Source: Flagellimonas amphidinii
GTDB taxonomy: Bacteria > Bacteroidota > Bacteroidia > Flavobacteriales > Flavobacteriaceae
DNA: 64,000 bases
Reading direction: 5' to 3'
Assembly (NCBI RefSeq): GCF_013090115.1
Contig: NZ_JABFNN010000017.1
Span: 62,001-126,000, forward strand
The notes under the pieces are model-generated. The model did not search any database. It was not told where the DNA came from and was given only the letters and a program-made list of their open reading frames with translations. This document shows positions 10,017 through 17,997 of this stretch, piece after piece; the first letter of the stretch is position 1, and each line of letters starts with the position of its first letter. The position numbers and the translations under genes were made by a program.

Positions 10017-10898
10017 TTAGTTATTGTAACCAAAGCGCTTGAGTTGCTGGGAGTTGCTGCGCCAATTTTTATTGACCTTTACATAAAGTTCTATATGTAC
10101 TTGTTTTGCAAAAAACTTTTCCAAATCCTTTCTGGCCTCTACGCCCACCCTTTTTAAGGCACTCCCTTTATGTCCGATAATAATTCCCTTTTGCGTATCG
10201 CGCTCCACCATAATTACGGAGCGAATACGGATAATATCCTCATCTTCCAAAAACTCTTCGGTTTCCACCTCTACGGAATAAGGAATTTCCTTTTTATAAT
10301 GGAGCAATATCTTTTCTCGAATGGTCTCATTGACAAAAAATCGCTCAGGCTTGTCTGTTAGCTGATCTTTAGGATAATACGGTGGTCCTTCGGGCAACAA
10401 TTCCAATATTCGGTTAAAAACCTCTTCTACATTAAAATTCTCCAATGCCGAAATGGGATGAATTTCTGCTTTTGGAAGTTGTTGTTGCCAATGTTGTACC
10501 TGCTGTTCCAACATTTCTTGGTCAGATGCATCAATTTTGTTGAGCAACAGCAAAACAGGGATCTTACTATTTTGAATCTTTTTGAAAAAAGCTTCATCTT
10601 TCAGGGCTTTCTCCCCAATCTCTACCATATAAAGCAATACGTCGGCATCTTCAAGAGCAGATTTTACAAAATCCATCATGGATGACTGCAATTCGTAGGC
10701 AGGTTTGATGATTCCAGGGGTATCTGAAAGAATCACTTGAAAATTATCTCCATTGACAATGCCCAATATCCGGTGACGGGTAGTCTGCGCCTTGGAAGTG
10801 ATAATGGATAGTTTTTCGCCCACAAAGGTATTCATCAACGTAGATTTGCCTACGTTGGGATTACCAATGATATTTACAAAACCAGCTTTATGCACCAT
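10017..10898 (-). CDS. era: GTPase Era
   Basis: Essential GTPase that binds the 3' end of 16S rRNA and checks 30S assembly. The N-terminal G domain has GNPNVGKST (G1), DTPG (G3) and NKID (G4). The C-terminal KH domain carries GIIIGHKGSALKRVG. Length 293 is normal for the family. Its start overlaps the last 11 bases of the symporter gene upstream, so the two are probably translated from one message. With Der at 6447-7748 the window holds two ribosome-assembly GTPases about 2.3 kb apart in separate transcription units. Confidence 0.95.
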   Translation of the reverse strand: MVHKAGFVNIIGNPNVGKSTLMNTFVGEKLSIITSKAQTTRHRILGIVNGDNFQVILSDTPGIIKPAYELQSSMMDFVKSALEDADVLLYMVEIGEKALKDEAFFKKIQNSKIPVLLLLNKIDASDQEMLEQQVQHWQQQLPKAEIHPISALENFNVEEVFNRILELLPEGPPYYPKDQLTDKPERFFVNETIREKILLHYKKEIPYSVEVETEEFLEDEDIIRIRSVIMVERDTQKGIIIGHKGSALKRVGVEARKDLEKFFAKQVHIELYVKVNKNWRSNSQQLKRFGYNN

Positions 10899-12270
10899 CT
10901 TTTTTCATTTTAGAAAAATAAATTTTCGCTTGGGCATTCACCTTTGGTGCCAATAGCAATACAGCAATCATATTAGGTATCACCATAAGGGCATAAGATA
11001 AGTCTATTAGGTTTTTAACCAGTTCAAGCGAGGCCACTGCCGCAAAAACAATCATAATCACAAAATAATGGTTATAGAACCTTCCAATTTTGGCATTGGT
11101 CAAAAAGGAAAGACACTTTACGCCATAATACGAATAGGTAAAGAGAGTTGAGAGGGCAAAAGCTGCAACAATGATCATGAGTAAATCATCTCCAAATCCG
11201 AACAGTGTCGTCCTAAAGGCTTTTAATGTCATGACAATGCCACTAGAATCATCCAAATAGGCGCCACTCAAAATAATGACTACTGCTGTAAGTGTGCACA
11301 CTATAATGGTATCGATAAAAGGACCTAACATAGCTACAAGACCCTCACGTATGGGTTCATCATTTTTTGATTGACCATGGTACATTGGAGCACTACCAAG
11401 ACCGGCTTCATTGGAGAACATGGCCCGTTTCACCCCAATTATGACCAATCCCCAAAAGCCTCCCGTAACCACTGTTTTAAAATCCCACGCTTCGGAAATA
11501 ATTAATTTCAATGCCGGTAATACTTGTGAAGAATTCAATACCATAACTATGACAACCGCAACCAAATATACCATCACCATAAATGGAACTATAGCCGTTG
11601 CCACTTTGGCTATTTTGGTCAATCCACCAAAAATCACAAAAGATGTTATGATGGCCAAAACAATACCAATGGTCAATTTCCAGTTGTAATCACTCATGGC
11701 AAACAACGATTCTGAAGGCTGCACCACACTCATGAATGTTTCGGTGAATTGATTGGCGGTAAAAACACCCAAGAATCCGAAAATCCCGGAAAGACAAAAG
11801 AAAATAGCCAATGGCTTGTATTTTTTGCCTAGTCCGTTTGTAATATAAAACATGGGGCCTCCTTGTAACTTTCCTTCAGAATCCTCTCCTCTAAACATAA
11901 TGGATAAACTACAGGAATAAAATTTGATGCACATACCAATAAGAGCTGTCATCCAAATCCAAAACACCACTCCCGGTCCCCCATCATGAATGGCTATGGC
12001 AACTCCAGAGATATTCCCTAGCCCCACTGTTGCCGCAACTGCTGCTGACAGTGCTTGCAACGAGCTCACATCTCCTTTTGCATTTTTATCATCATATTTT
12101 CCACGGGTGATGGCAATGGCATGGCCAAAAAATCGGTAAGGAGTTAATTTAGAATAGCATATTAAGAAAAAGCCCCCTCCTATCAATAAAATGAACATGG
12201 GCCAGTTTGCCCATGAATTGGCATTCACTAAAAAGTCATTCAATACTTCCATGGGACCGAAGGTAGCCAT
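10888..12270 (-). CDS. Alanine/glycine:cation symporter (AGCS family)
   Basis: Sodium- or proton-coupled amino acid carrier in the inner membrane. About eleven hydrophobic segments and the family's conserved blocks are visible: ALSAAVAATVGLGNISGVA, QGGPMFYI as LQGGPMFYI, and FSNEAGLGSAPM. The open frame runs upstream to 12375, but that extension would reach the tRNA-fMet gene and cover its promoter, and it is not hydrophobic in the family pattern. The ATG at 12268-12270 (MATFGPMEVLNDF) or 12250-12252 (MEVLNDF) is the likely start. Its end overlaps era by 11 bases. Confidence 0.9.
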   Translation of the reverse strand: MATFGPMEVLNDFLVNANSWANWPMFILLIGGGFFLICYSKLTPYRFFGHAIAITRGKYDDKNAKGDVSSLQALSAAVAATVGLGNISGVAIAIHDGGPGVVFWIWMTALIGMCIKFYSCSLSIMFRGEDSEGKLQGGPMFYITNGLGKKYKPLAIFFCLSGIFGFLGVFTANQFTETFMSVVQPSESLFAMSDYNWKLTIGIVLAIITSFVIFGGLTKIAKVATAIVPFMVMVYLVAVVIVMVLNSSQVLPALKLIISEAWDFKTVVTGGFWGLVIIGVKRAMFSNEAGLGSAPMYHGQSKNDEPIREGLVAMLGPFIDTIIVCTLTAVVIILSGAYLDDSSGIVMTLKAFRTTLFGFGDDLLMIIVAAFALSTLFTYSYYGVKCLSFLTNAKIGRFYNHYFVIMIVFAAVASLELVKNLIDLSYALMVIPNMIAVLLLAPKVNAQAKIYFSKMKKDGA

Positions 12271-12334
12271 TTCGTCCAAAAGTTTAGGCGACAGTGGGCA
12301 TTTCCATGTGCTTTTTAAAACAAGAGTCTTCAAA

Positions 12335-12367
12335 TTTGGAAGTAATAGGAAAACCGTTGTATCTTTG
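12335..12367 (+). promoter_or_regulatory. Promoter of tRNA-fMet
   Basis: TTTG at 12335-12338 (-33 element), 21-base spacer, then TATCTTTG at 12360-12367, a full match to the Bacteroidota -7 consensus TAnnTTTG. Transcription would start about five bases before the mature tRNA 5' end. This is the cleanest promoter in the window. Confidence 0.8.
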
Positions 12368-12377
12368 CCGTCCACAT

Positions 12378-12450
<73 letters not shown>

Positions 12451-12461
12451 CTAGCAAAAAC

Positions 12462-12490
12462 AAGGGTTTCCAAAAAAGGGAACCCTTTTT
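12462..12490 (+). terminator. Intrinsic terminator of tRNA-fMet
   Basis: Ten-pair stem AAGGGTTTCC / GGGAACCCTT (one T-G wobble), loop of six A, followed by a run of T. It begins 11 bases after the tRNA. Confidence 0.88.
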
Positions 12491-12572
12491 TTATTTCTCA
12501 TGTGAAACAAATAGGTTTATTAATCCGCACTTCCATTCCTAACATTTATTTGCTTTATTTTTTATCAATAAG

Positions 12573-12622
12573 TGCTATTATAATGACAATTAATAATTAT
12601 ATTTGTATATTATTGCTATTAT
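12573..12622 (+). promoter_or_regulatory. hipBA promoter with repeated operator half-site
   Basis: TATATTTG at 12598-12605 matches the -7 consensus TAnnTTTG and would give a leader of about 10 bases. It is bracketed by two exact copies of TGCTATTAT, at 12573-12581 and 12614-12622, 41 bases apart (about four helical turns). The second copy overlaps the hipB ATG. This layout suits autorepression by the HTH antitoxin; binding is inferred. Confidence 0.55.
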
Positions 12623-12929
12623 GATATCACTTATTACATCAAAGAAAGCGCAGAACAAGGTGGCCCAAAATATAAGGGCGCTGCGCCTTGAAAAAGGATA
12701 CACCCAAAAAGGATTGTCCGAGCGCTCAGGCGTAAGCTATGCCTCTTTAAGAAAGTTTGAGCAAACGGGTATTATCTCACTGGAGTCTTTTTTCAAGTTG
12801 GCGATGGTGCTAGGTTGCTTAGAAAAGCTCATAGAAGCCACTCAGCCCATAGAAAACGAATTTTCATCCATTGATGAGGTCTTGGACAAAAAGCAAGAAA
12901 AGAAGCCTAAACGGGGCTGGCGCAAATGA
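12621..12929 (+). CDS. hipB: HipB-like antitoxin, XRE-type HTH protein
   Basis: A 102-residue protein with a lambda-repressor-type helix-turn-helix at about residues 17-65 (QNIRALRLEKGYTQKGLSE, then SGVSYASLRKFE) and a basic C-terminal tail (KKPKRGWRK). In the family the protein binds the promoter and the kinase toxin, neutralising it. The start is the ATG at 12621 (MISLITSKK); the frame could extend to a TTG at 12603, but that lies inside the -7 element. Its ATGA overlaps the toxin gene by four bases, a normal translational coupling for antitoxin-toxin pairs. Confidence 0.88.
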   Translation: MISLITSKKAQNKVAQNIRALRLEKGYTQKGLSERSGVSYASLRKFEQTGIISLESFFKLAMVLGCLEKLIEATQPIENEFSSIDEVLDKKQEKKPKRGWRK

Positions 12930-14158
12930 GCAGTTATATATCTATAGAGGAATTAAAGGTTGGGCTTCAATTTGATACTGAAGTGATACCTGTTGGCCGG
13001 TTGGCGCAACGAGACCATAAGATATATTTTGAATATGATGCGGGCTTTCTTCAATCCGACCTAGAAATATCACCACTAAAGCTCCCCCTGGATAGCGGCC
13101 TGCATGTTTTTGATTATAGACCTTTTGAGGGTTTGCCCGGTGTTTTTAACGATAGTTTGCCTGATGGTTGGGGCAGATTGCTTTTTGATAGATATATACG
13201 CAGCCAAAATCTATTACCGGAAGATTTCACGCCGTTAGATCGCTTGGCCCATGTGGGGATGGGCGGGCTAGGTGCACTTGTATATGAGCCTGACCATTCC
13301 AATCTAGAAAAAGAACATGAGGCCGTTGATCTTGATATCCTTTCACAGCAGACACAGGATGTTTTGGAAGGAGAAGCAAACGAGGTCTTACAAGAGTTGA
13401 TTGATTTGAACGGTTCTTCTGCTGGCGCGCGCCCCAAGGCACTGATTGGACTGGATGCTTCAAAAAAGAATATTATTTCCGGTAAACACAACTTGATTGA
13501 TGGTTATGAGCATTGGCTTGTAAAATTTGCCAATAGCAATGACGGGGCGGATGCAGGTGCTATTGAATATGTCTATGCCCTTATGGCCGAGGAAGCAGGC
13601 GTTGAAATGATGCCCGTTCACTTGTTTGAGGCCAAAAAAGGGGCTGGTTATTTTGCTACGCAGCGTTTTGACAGGAACGGCAATCAAAGATTACATGTCC
13701 ATACCGCCAGCGGCGTACTGCATTCCAATTTCAGAGTTCCCTCCTTGGATTATGAAGATTTGCTCACCCTAACGGGTGTATTGACCCAAGACATCCGCGA
13801 AGTGGAAAAAATGTACCGACTGGCGGTCTTTAATGTCATGTCTCATAACCGTGACGACCATGGAAAAAACTTTTCATTCCTGATGGATGCAAAAGGAAAA
13901 TGGAAATTCTCCCCAGCCTATGATTTGACCTTTTCATCCGGCCCAAGAGGGCATCAAAGTACCATGGTTATGGGTGAAGGTGGGTCTCCTACTCTGGAAC
14001 ACCTGATTAGTTTGGGCACAGAGGCAAATTTGAAAAAGAAAAAAATTGAAGAAATAATAGAGCAGACCAAACATGTACTAAGTCAATGGGAAGATTTAGC
14101 ATCAAATTACGGCGTCACAAAAACCAATATCAAGCTCATAAAATCCAGAATGCTATAG
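12926..14158 (+). CDS. hipA: HipA-type serine/threonine kinase toxin
   Basis: HipA-domain protein of 410 residues. The N-terminal subdomain is seen in FEGLPGVFNDSLPDGWG and HVGMGGLGALVYEP. A Gly-rich loop SSAGARPK has Ser164 in the place of the autophosphorylated Ser150 of E. coli HipA. The catalytic loop NRDDHGKN gives Asp310 as base and Asn315 as metal ligand, and PAYDL gives Asp333 as second metal ligand. All key residues are present, so the kinase should be active. Known HipA enzymes phosphorylate glutamyl- or tryptophanyl-tRNA synthetase and stop translation; the target here is unknown. It is co-transcribed with the antitoxin and ends 96 bases before a convergent gene. Confidence 0.92.
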   Translation: MSSYISIEELKVGLQFDTEVIPVGRLAQRDHKIYFEYDAGFLQSDLEISPLKLPLDSGLHVFDYRPFEGLPGVFNDSLPDGWGRLLFDRYIRSQNLLPEDFTPLDRLAHVGMGGLGALVYEPDHSNLEKEHEAVDLDILSQQTQDVLEGEANEVLQELIDLNGSSAGARPKALIGLDASKKNIISGKHNLIDGYEHWLVKFANSNDGADAGAIEYVYALMAEEAGVEMMPVHLFEAKKGAGYFATQRFDRNGNQRLHVHTASGVLHSNFRVPSLDYEDLLTLTGVLTQDIREVEKMYRLAVFNVMSHNRDDHGKNFSFLMDAKGKWKFSPAYDLTFSSGPRGHQSTMVMGEGGSPTLEHLISLGTEANLKKKKIEEIIEQTKHVLSQWEDLASNYGVTKTNIKLIKSRML

Positions 14159-14254
14159 GTGAAATAGCACATTCTCTAATCCTTTTCTTGACCAGATAGC
14201 ATTTCCCAATGACTATAAAACTGTTTTTGAAAGCACTCTAATCTTACCATTAAC

Positions 14255-15178
14255 TCATTGCAATAAAAAGGTGGTTACAACAAAACCATGATCGGACGGA
14301 TACTCAATTTCCTTACCATTTATATGGATAGTTTCCCCAAAAAAGGCCATGTAGGATTCTGAACTTATTGGAGTGATATTTCCCTTATAAAAAATGTAGT
14401 CAATCCTATGAGAATCTACTTTTTCTTTTGTATCCCATGTAATACCGGGATGCCAAATGGGATTGGGATGTGTTTCTCTATAGGAATCCTTAAACCCAAT
14501 ACTCGCTAGTACCTTTGTGGAATACCAGGGCACAACCAATCCATTGTGCATACTCTTGGTTTCCCCGTTCCAGTCGAGATGAGAAGGGGAGTTCATATCA
14601 CCGCCCAATACCATGGGTATGGAATCGGTTTTGGAAGTATATTCTTGGAGATAGGGCATTACTTTTTCAATCATTTCGGCACGTTTTCCGGCAGCCTCCC
14701 ATGCCAGTAGTGCCTCGACCGACTTCCCCATATCTTCGGGAGCATCATTCCAGGGCAAGTAATAGAACCAGTTGGAAAAGAAGTTAATCTTCCTTCCATC
14801 GACCACAACTTCACGACCGCCCAAATAAAACGGGAAATCAGTATCTATACGCTTTCCGAAGGGATATTTTGAATAGATGGACAGATTAATCCTTTTATCA
14901 TCCAAAGGAGTGCCTTCAGGAGCAACCAGATGGAAATTATATCCCAAAGCATTGGCTACTTGGGGTCCCGAACCATAGGTTTCGACCATCATGATGACAT
15001 CCGGGTCAATTTCCCTGATAATATCGATGACCCGTTGTGGACCATCCTTTAGGTCATTGCCCCCATGCAGTATGTTCCATGCCATAACCTTTAGGGTCTT
15101 TTTTGTGGCCTGGGCCATACCTAAGCCCACCATCATCAAAAAAATGTTGCAAAGTATTATCTTGATTGTTCTTTTCAT
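14255..15178 (-). CDS. Secreted endonuclease/exonuclease/phosphatase family hydrolase
   Basis: A 307-residue protein with a signal peptide (MKRTIKIILCNIFLMMVGLG, cleavage near AQA). The metal-dependent EEP fold motifs are all visible in order: MAWNILHGG, MMVET, GGDMNSP, HRIDYIFYKG and PSDHGFV. The superfamily holds DNases, inositol-phosphate phosphatases and sphingomyelinase-type phospholipases C, so the substrate cannot be read from the fold. It is the last gene of the operon that starts at 22519, after a metallophosphoesterase and a SusCD pair, so it is likely to act on the same phosphate ester in the periplasm or outside the cell. Confidence 0.88.
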   Translation of the reverse strand: MKRTIKIILCNIFLMMVGLGMAQATKKTLKVMAWNILHGGNDLKDGPQRVIDIIREIDPDVIMMVETYGSGPQVANALGYNFHLVAPEGTPLDDKRINLSIYSKYPFGKRIDTDFPFYLGGREVVVDGRKINFFSNWFYYLPWNDAPEDMGKSVEALLAWEAAGKRAEMIEKVMPYLQEYTSKTDSIPMVLGGDMNSPSHLDWNGETKSMHNGLVVPWYSTKVLASIGFKDSYRETHPNPIWHPGITWDTKEKVDSHRIDYIFYKGNITPISSESYMAFFGETIHINGKEIEYPSDHGFVVTTFLLQ

Positions 15179-15190
15179 CTGTTACATTGT

Positions 15191-16096
15191 TCAATATTGA
15201 TGTGGATAATAGGTGTTCTGCAAAGAGCCATCTTCATATAAGTCCAAAATGGTATACCCTGGCGGGGTTTCATGGTACCAATATTTTTGGGCAGAATCCT
15301 TATCGCCCTCACCCCACCAAAAACCACTCATAGATCCGTTACAATAATAATGCACATTATTGTAGATAGCGGTATCCAACAGGTGTACATGACCACTAAT
15401 ACAATGTATACGCTTATCTTGGTGCTTGTACAAAAGTTTAGTGATGGGTAACGAATCTTTGTGGTTACCTCCAACAGCATGGGTAGAGGCCGATAAAATG
15501 GGGTAATGTGACATTACCAAAACCGGAGTGTCCTTGGGTAATTTGGCCAAGTCATCCGAAAACCACTGGAGCTGTTCCCTACCCAAGGCTCCACCACCAT
15601 TGTTATTGCTGTCCAACACCACAAAGTGCCATCCATTTTGATCAAAGCTGTAGTACGTCGAGGGCATATCCAGTTGCTCCATGGCAAATTTTTTCCCGTA
15701 CATGGAATCCTTTTTGTTAGGGGCGGCCCACCACATATCGTGGTTGCCCAAGCAGCTGTACATCTTATAACCGGCAAATTTCTGGCGTGCTGCTTTCCAT
15801 AACGTCCACATCTCATGTACTTGTTCACGAACAATATTATCATAATCCGCCGCCATAATGCTATCCCCGCCATTCAAGAAGAAATCGATTTCCCTCTTTT
15901 TGATCTCATTTATACATGAAGCAAATCTATCGGGGGCATTGTTATCGGCACTCAGATGCACATCGGTGATATGGGCTATCCTCAAGACTCTTTGCTTGTT
16001 TACACCTTCCTTTTGCCCCATCATTGGATTGGAGACCAAAGCCCCACATCCTGTCAAGGCTATTCCCTTGATTAATTTTCTACGTTTAAAATCCAT
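15191..16096 (-). CDS. Exported calcineurin-like metallophosphoesterase
   Basis: A 301-residue phosphoesterase. The N-terminus has two adjacent Arg (FKRRKLIKGIALTG) before a hydrophobic stretch ending in Cys, compatible with Tat export and possibly a lipobox. The five metal-binding blocks are intact: DVHLS, GGDS, GNHDMWW, SHYP and SGHVHLLD. The family cleaves phosphomono- and phosphodiesters with a two-metal centre. It lies 12 bases upstream of the EEP-fold hydrolase and 80 bases after the SusD gene, as part of the same minus-strand operon. Confidence 0.88.
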   Translation of the reverse strand: MDFKRRKLIKGIALTGCGALVSNPMMGQKEGVNKQRVLRIAHITDVHLSADNNAPDRFASCINEIKKREIDFFLNGGDSIMAADYDNIVREQVHEMWTLWKAARQKFAGYKMYSCLGNHDMWWAAPNKKDSMYGKKFAMEQLDMPSTYYSFDQNGWHFVVLDSNNNGGGALGREQLQWFSDDLAKLPKDTPVLVMSHYPILSASTHAVGGNHKDSLPITKLLYKHQDKRIHCISGHVHLLDTAIYNNVHYYCNGSMSGFWWGEGDKDSAQKYWYHETPPGYTILDLYEDGSLQNTYYPHQY

Positions 16097-16176
16097 TTTT
16101 CCATTATTGTATGGGCAAAAAAGGAGGCCATAAAAACCTCCTTTTCTACTAACTCAAACTATTAAAACTACTGAAA

Positions 16177-17997
16177 TTATTCCCATCCAAAAACTTGATC
16201 TAAATTAGGGTTTAATGCAACCTCTGATGCTGGAACAGGTCTGTAATAATGTTTAGGCGCATCAAAGGCACCCCTGTCTCGAGTTCCAACAATATACCCA
16301 CTTGTACCATTGGTGAGGTATACATTGGCACTAGTATTGCCGACTTCGGCCACTGTGTAATAGATTAATTCCGCACCCAACGAATTGGTTTCCTTGGGAT
16401 CAGGCACAGCGTCAGATAAATCAAGAAGTACAATATCATCCACACCATCACCAGTAAGATCATATCTACCTAAACCAGGAAAATACATCCCTATAGGTTC
16501 TTTTTCCATCAGTTTTCCCGCACCCCATCGGTTCAAGTCGTCCAAACGACGCCCTTCAAAAGCCATTTCTACTCGGCGCTCCCTTCTAATCTCTAAAAGC
16601 ACCGCGCTGGAGACTTCCGAATATCTGGCCGCCTGTATAGGGTCGGCAGTTACTCCCATGGTCAAATGGGGCATATTTGCCCTATCTCGTAACACGTTTA
16701 TTGAAATATCCAAATCAGATTGAGCTAAGGTTCCCAATTCTGCTTTAGCTTCAGCATAGTTGAGGAGTATCTCTGCATAACGCAATACTGGAATATCTAT
16801 ATTGTTCTGCACATTATTTGATGGGTCATTAACAAACCCCTTGATTTGGTGATAACCCGTAAAGTTCTTTTTGAACTCTTGTACATAAAGTGTATTCCCT
16901 GGACTATAGGTTGATGTATAATATAATTCCCAACCTGGATAAGCATACGTTTGAGACAAACGTGGATCACGATTTTGGAATTCCTCAACAAAAGTCATAG
17001 TATCTGAATTAGGCTGGTCACTAAAATATGAGCCATCTGCCATAAGGTAGGTTTCCAAAAGATCGCGAGCCGGACTCATTTCATAACCTCCAAATATGGT
17101 CTGGGTATCACTAGCATCCTTAACATCTGTCTCATGGATATTGGTCAGGATTATTTCTGAAATGGATGTCAGATCCTGACTTTCAAAAAGAGAATGATAA
17201 TCACTTTCAGGATTTCCAGTATTGTAAATAGAAAAACTTCCACTGTCCATGATTTCTTTTGAAACTGTTGCTGCCAATTGCAAATAGGTATTGGCAGAGG
17301 ACTCCAAGCCCAACTCGCTATGATATTTTCTAAATGTACCTTCATGGAGGGCATTACGACTGTACATGGCTCCCACAACCCATTTATTAACTGCGCCATC
17401 AGGCTGATCGGTCATAACATTATCAAACGCAAACTGATAATCTTCAAAAATATGTTGTACAACAGTCTCACGGGAATCACTGGCTTTGAACAAGTCTTCG
17501 TCTGAAGTTCCCAATACAAAATCGTACCAAGGTACATTGGAATAGCGCTTTACTTTGTGCATATAAAAGTTGGCTCTAAAAAAACGGGCCACTCCTATAT
17601 AATGGTTACGGATTTCATCCGTTACATTTGCTTTATCCGCATACTCCAAAAAAAAGTTGATATTTCTTAAATCCTCCCATTCCCAGCCTCCGGTAATGGT
17701 CGTTGAGTTCGCATCGGTCATCATAATGGTCTTGATTTCACGATTCCCTGTAGTGGCCGTATTATCAGTTGCCTCATCTGCATAGTAGATACTGGTTCCA
17801 GGAAAATTGTACAAACTGTTGATGTATATTGATAAATCCTCTTCAGTATTAAAGAAACTTTCTGCCCCTATTTCCGTTTCGGGCAGTTTGTCCAAAAAAT
17901 CATCGTTGCAGGCTGCCAAGGAAACAATGGCCAAAACCGATAATGTTCTCTTAAGATATGTTTTGATGTTTTCCATTTTTTTAAACTTGTTTTTCAT
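16177..17997 (-). CDS. SusD/RagB family nutrient-binding lipoprotein
   Basis: Outer-surface lipoprotein of 606 residues that caps the SusC channel and captures ligand. The lipobox ends LAAC and is followed by NDDFLDKLPE, matching both the standard SusD opening and the acidic surface export signal. SusD-type helical repeats follow, with the C-terminal RagB blocks RYAEILLNYAEAKAELG and ERRVEMAFEGRR. The ATG at 17995-17997 shares one base with the SusC stop (TAATG), so the pair is translationally coupled; an inner ATG at 17976 (MENIKTYLKR) is also possible. Neighbouring phosphoesterases suggest a phosphorylated ligand, not a neutral glycan. Confidence 0.93.
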   Translation of the reverse strand: MKNKFKKMENIKTYLKRTLSVLAIVSLAACNDDFLDKLPETEIGAESFFNTEEDLSIYINSLYNFPGTSIYYADEATDNTATTGNREIKTIMMTDANSTTITGGWEWEDLRNINFFLEYADKANVTDEIRNHYIGVARFFRANFYMHKVKRYSNVPWYDFVLGTSDEDLFKASDSRETVVQHIFEDYQFAFDNVMTDQPDGAVNKWVVGAMYSRNALHEGTFRKYHSELGLESSANTYLQLAATVSKEIMDSGSFSIYNTGNPESDYHSLFESQDLTSISEIILTNIHETDVKDASDTQTIFGGYEMSPARDLLETYLMADGSYFSDQPNSDTMTFVEEFQNRDPRLSQTYAYPGWELYYTSTYSPGNTLYVQEFKKNFTGYHQIKGFVNDPSNNVQNNIDIPVLRYAEILLNYAEAKAELGTLAQSDLDISINVLRDRANMPHLTMGVTADPIQAARYSEVSSAVLLEIRRERRVEMAFEGRRLDDLNRWGAGKLMEKEPIGMYFPGLGRYDLTGDGVDDIVLLDLSDAVPDPKETNSLGAELIYYTVAEVGNTSANVYLTNGTSGYIVGTRDRGAFDAPKHYYRPVPASEVALNPNLDQVFGWE

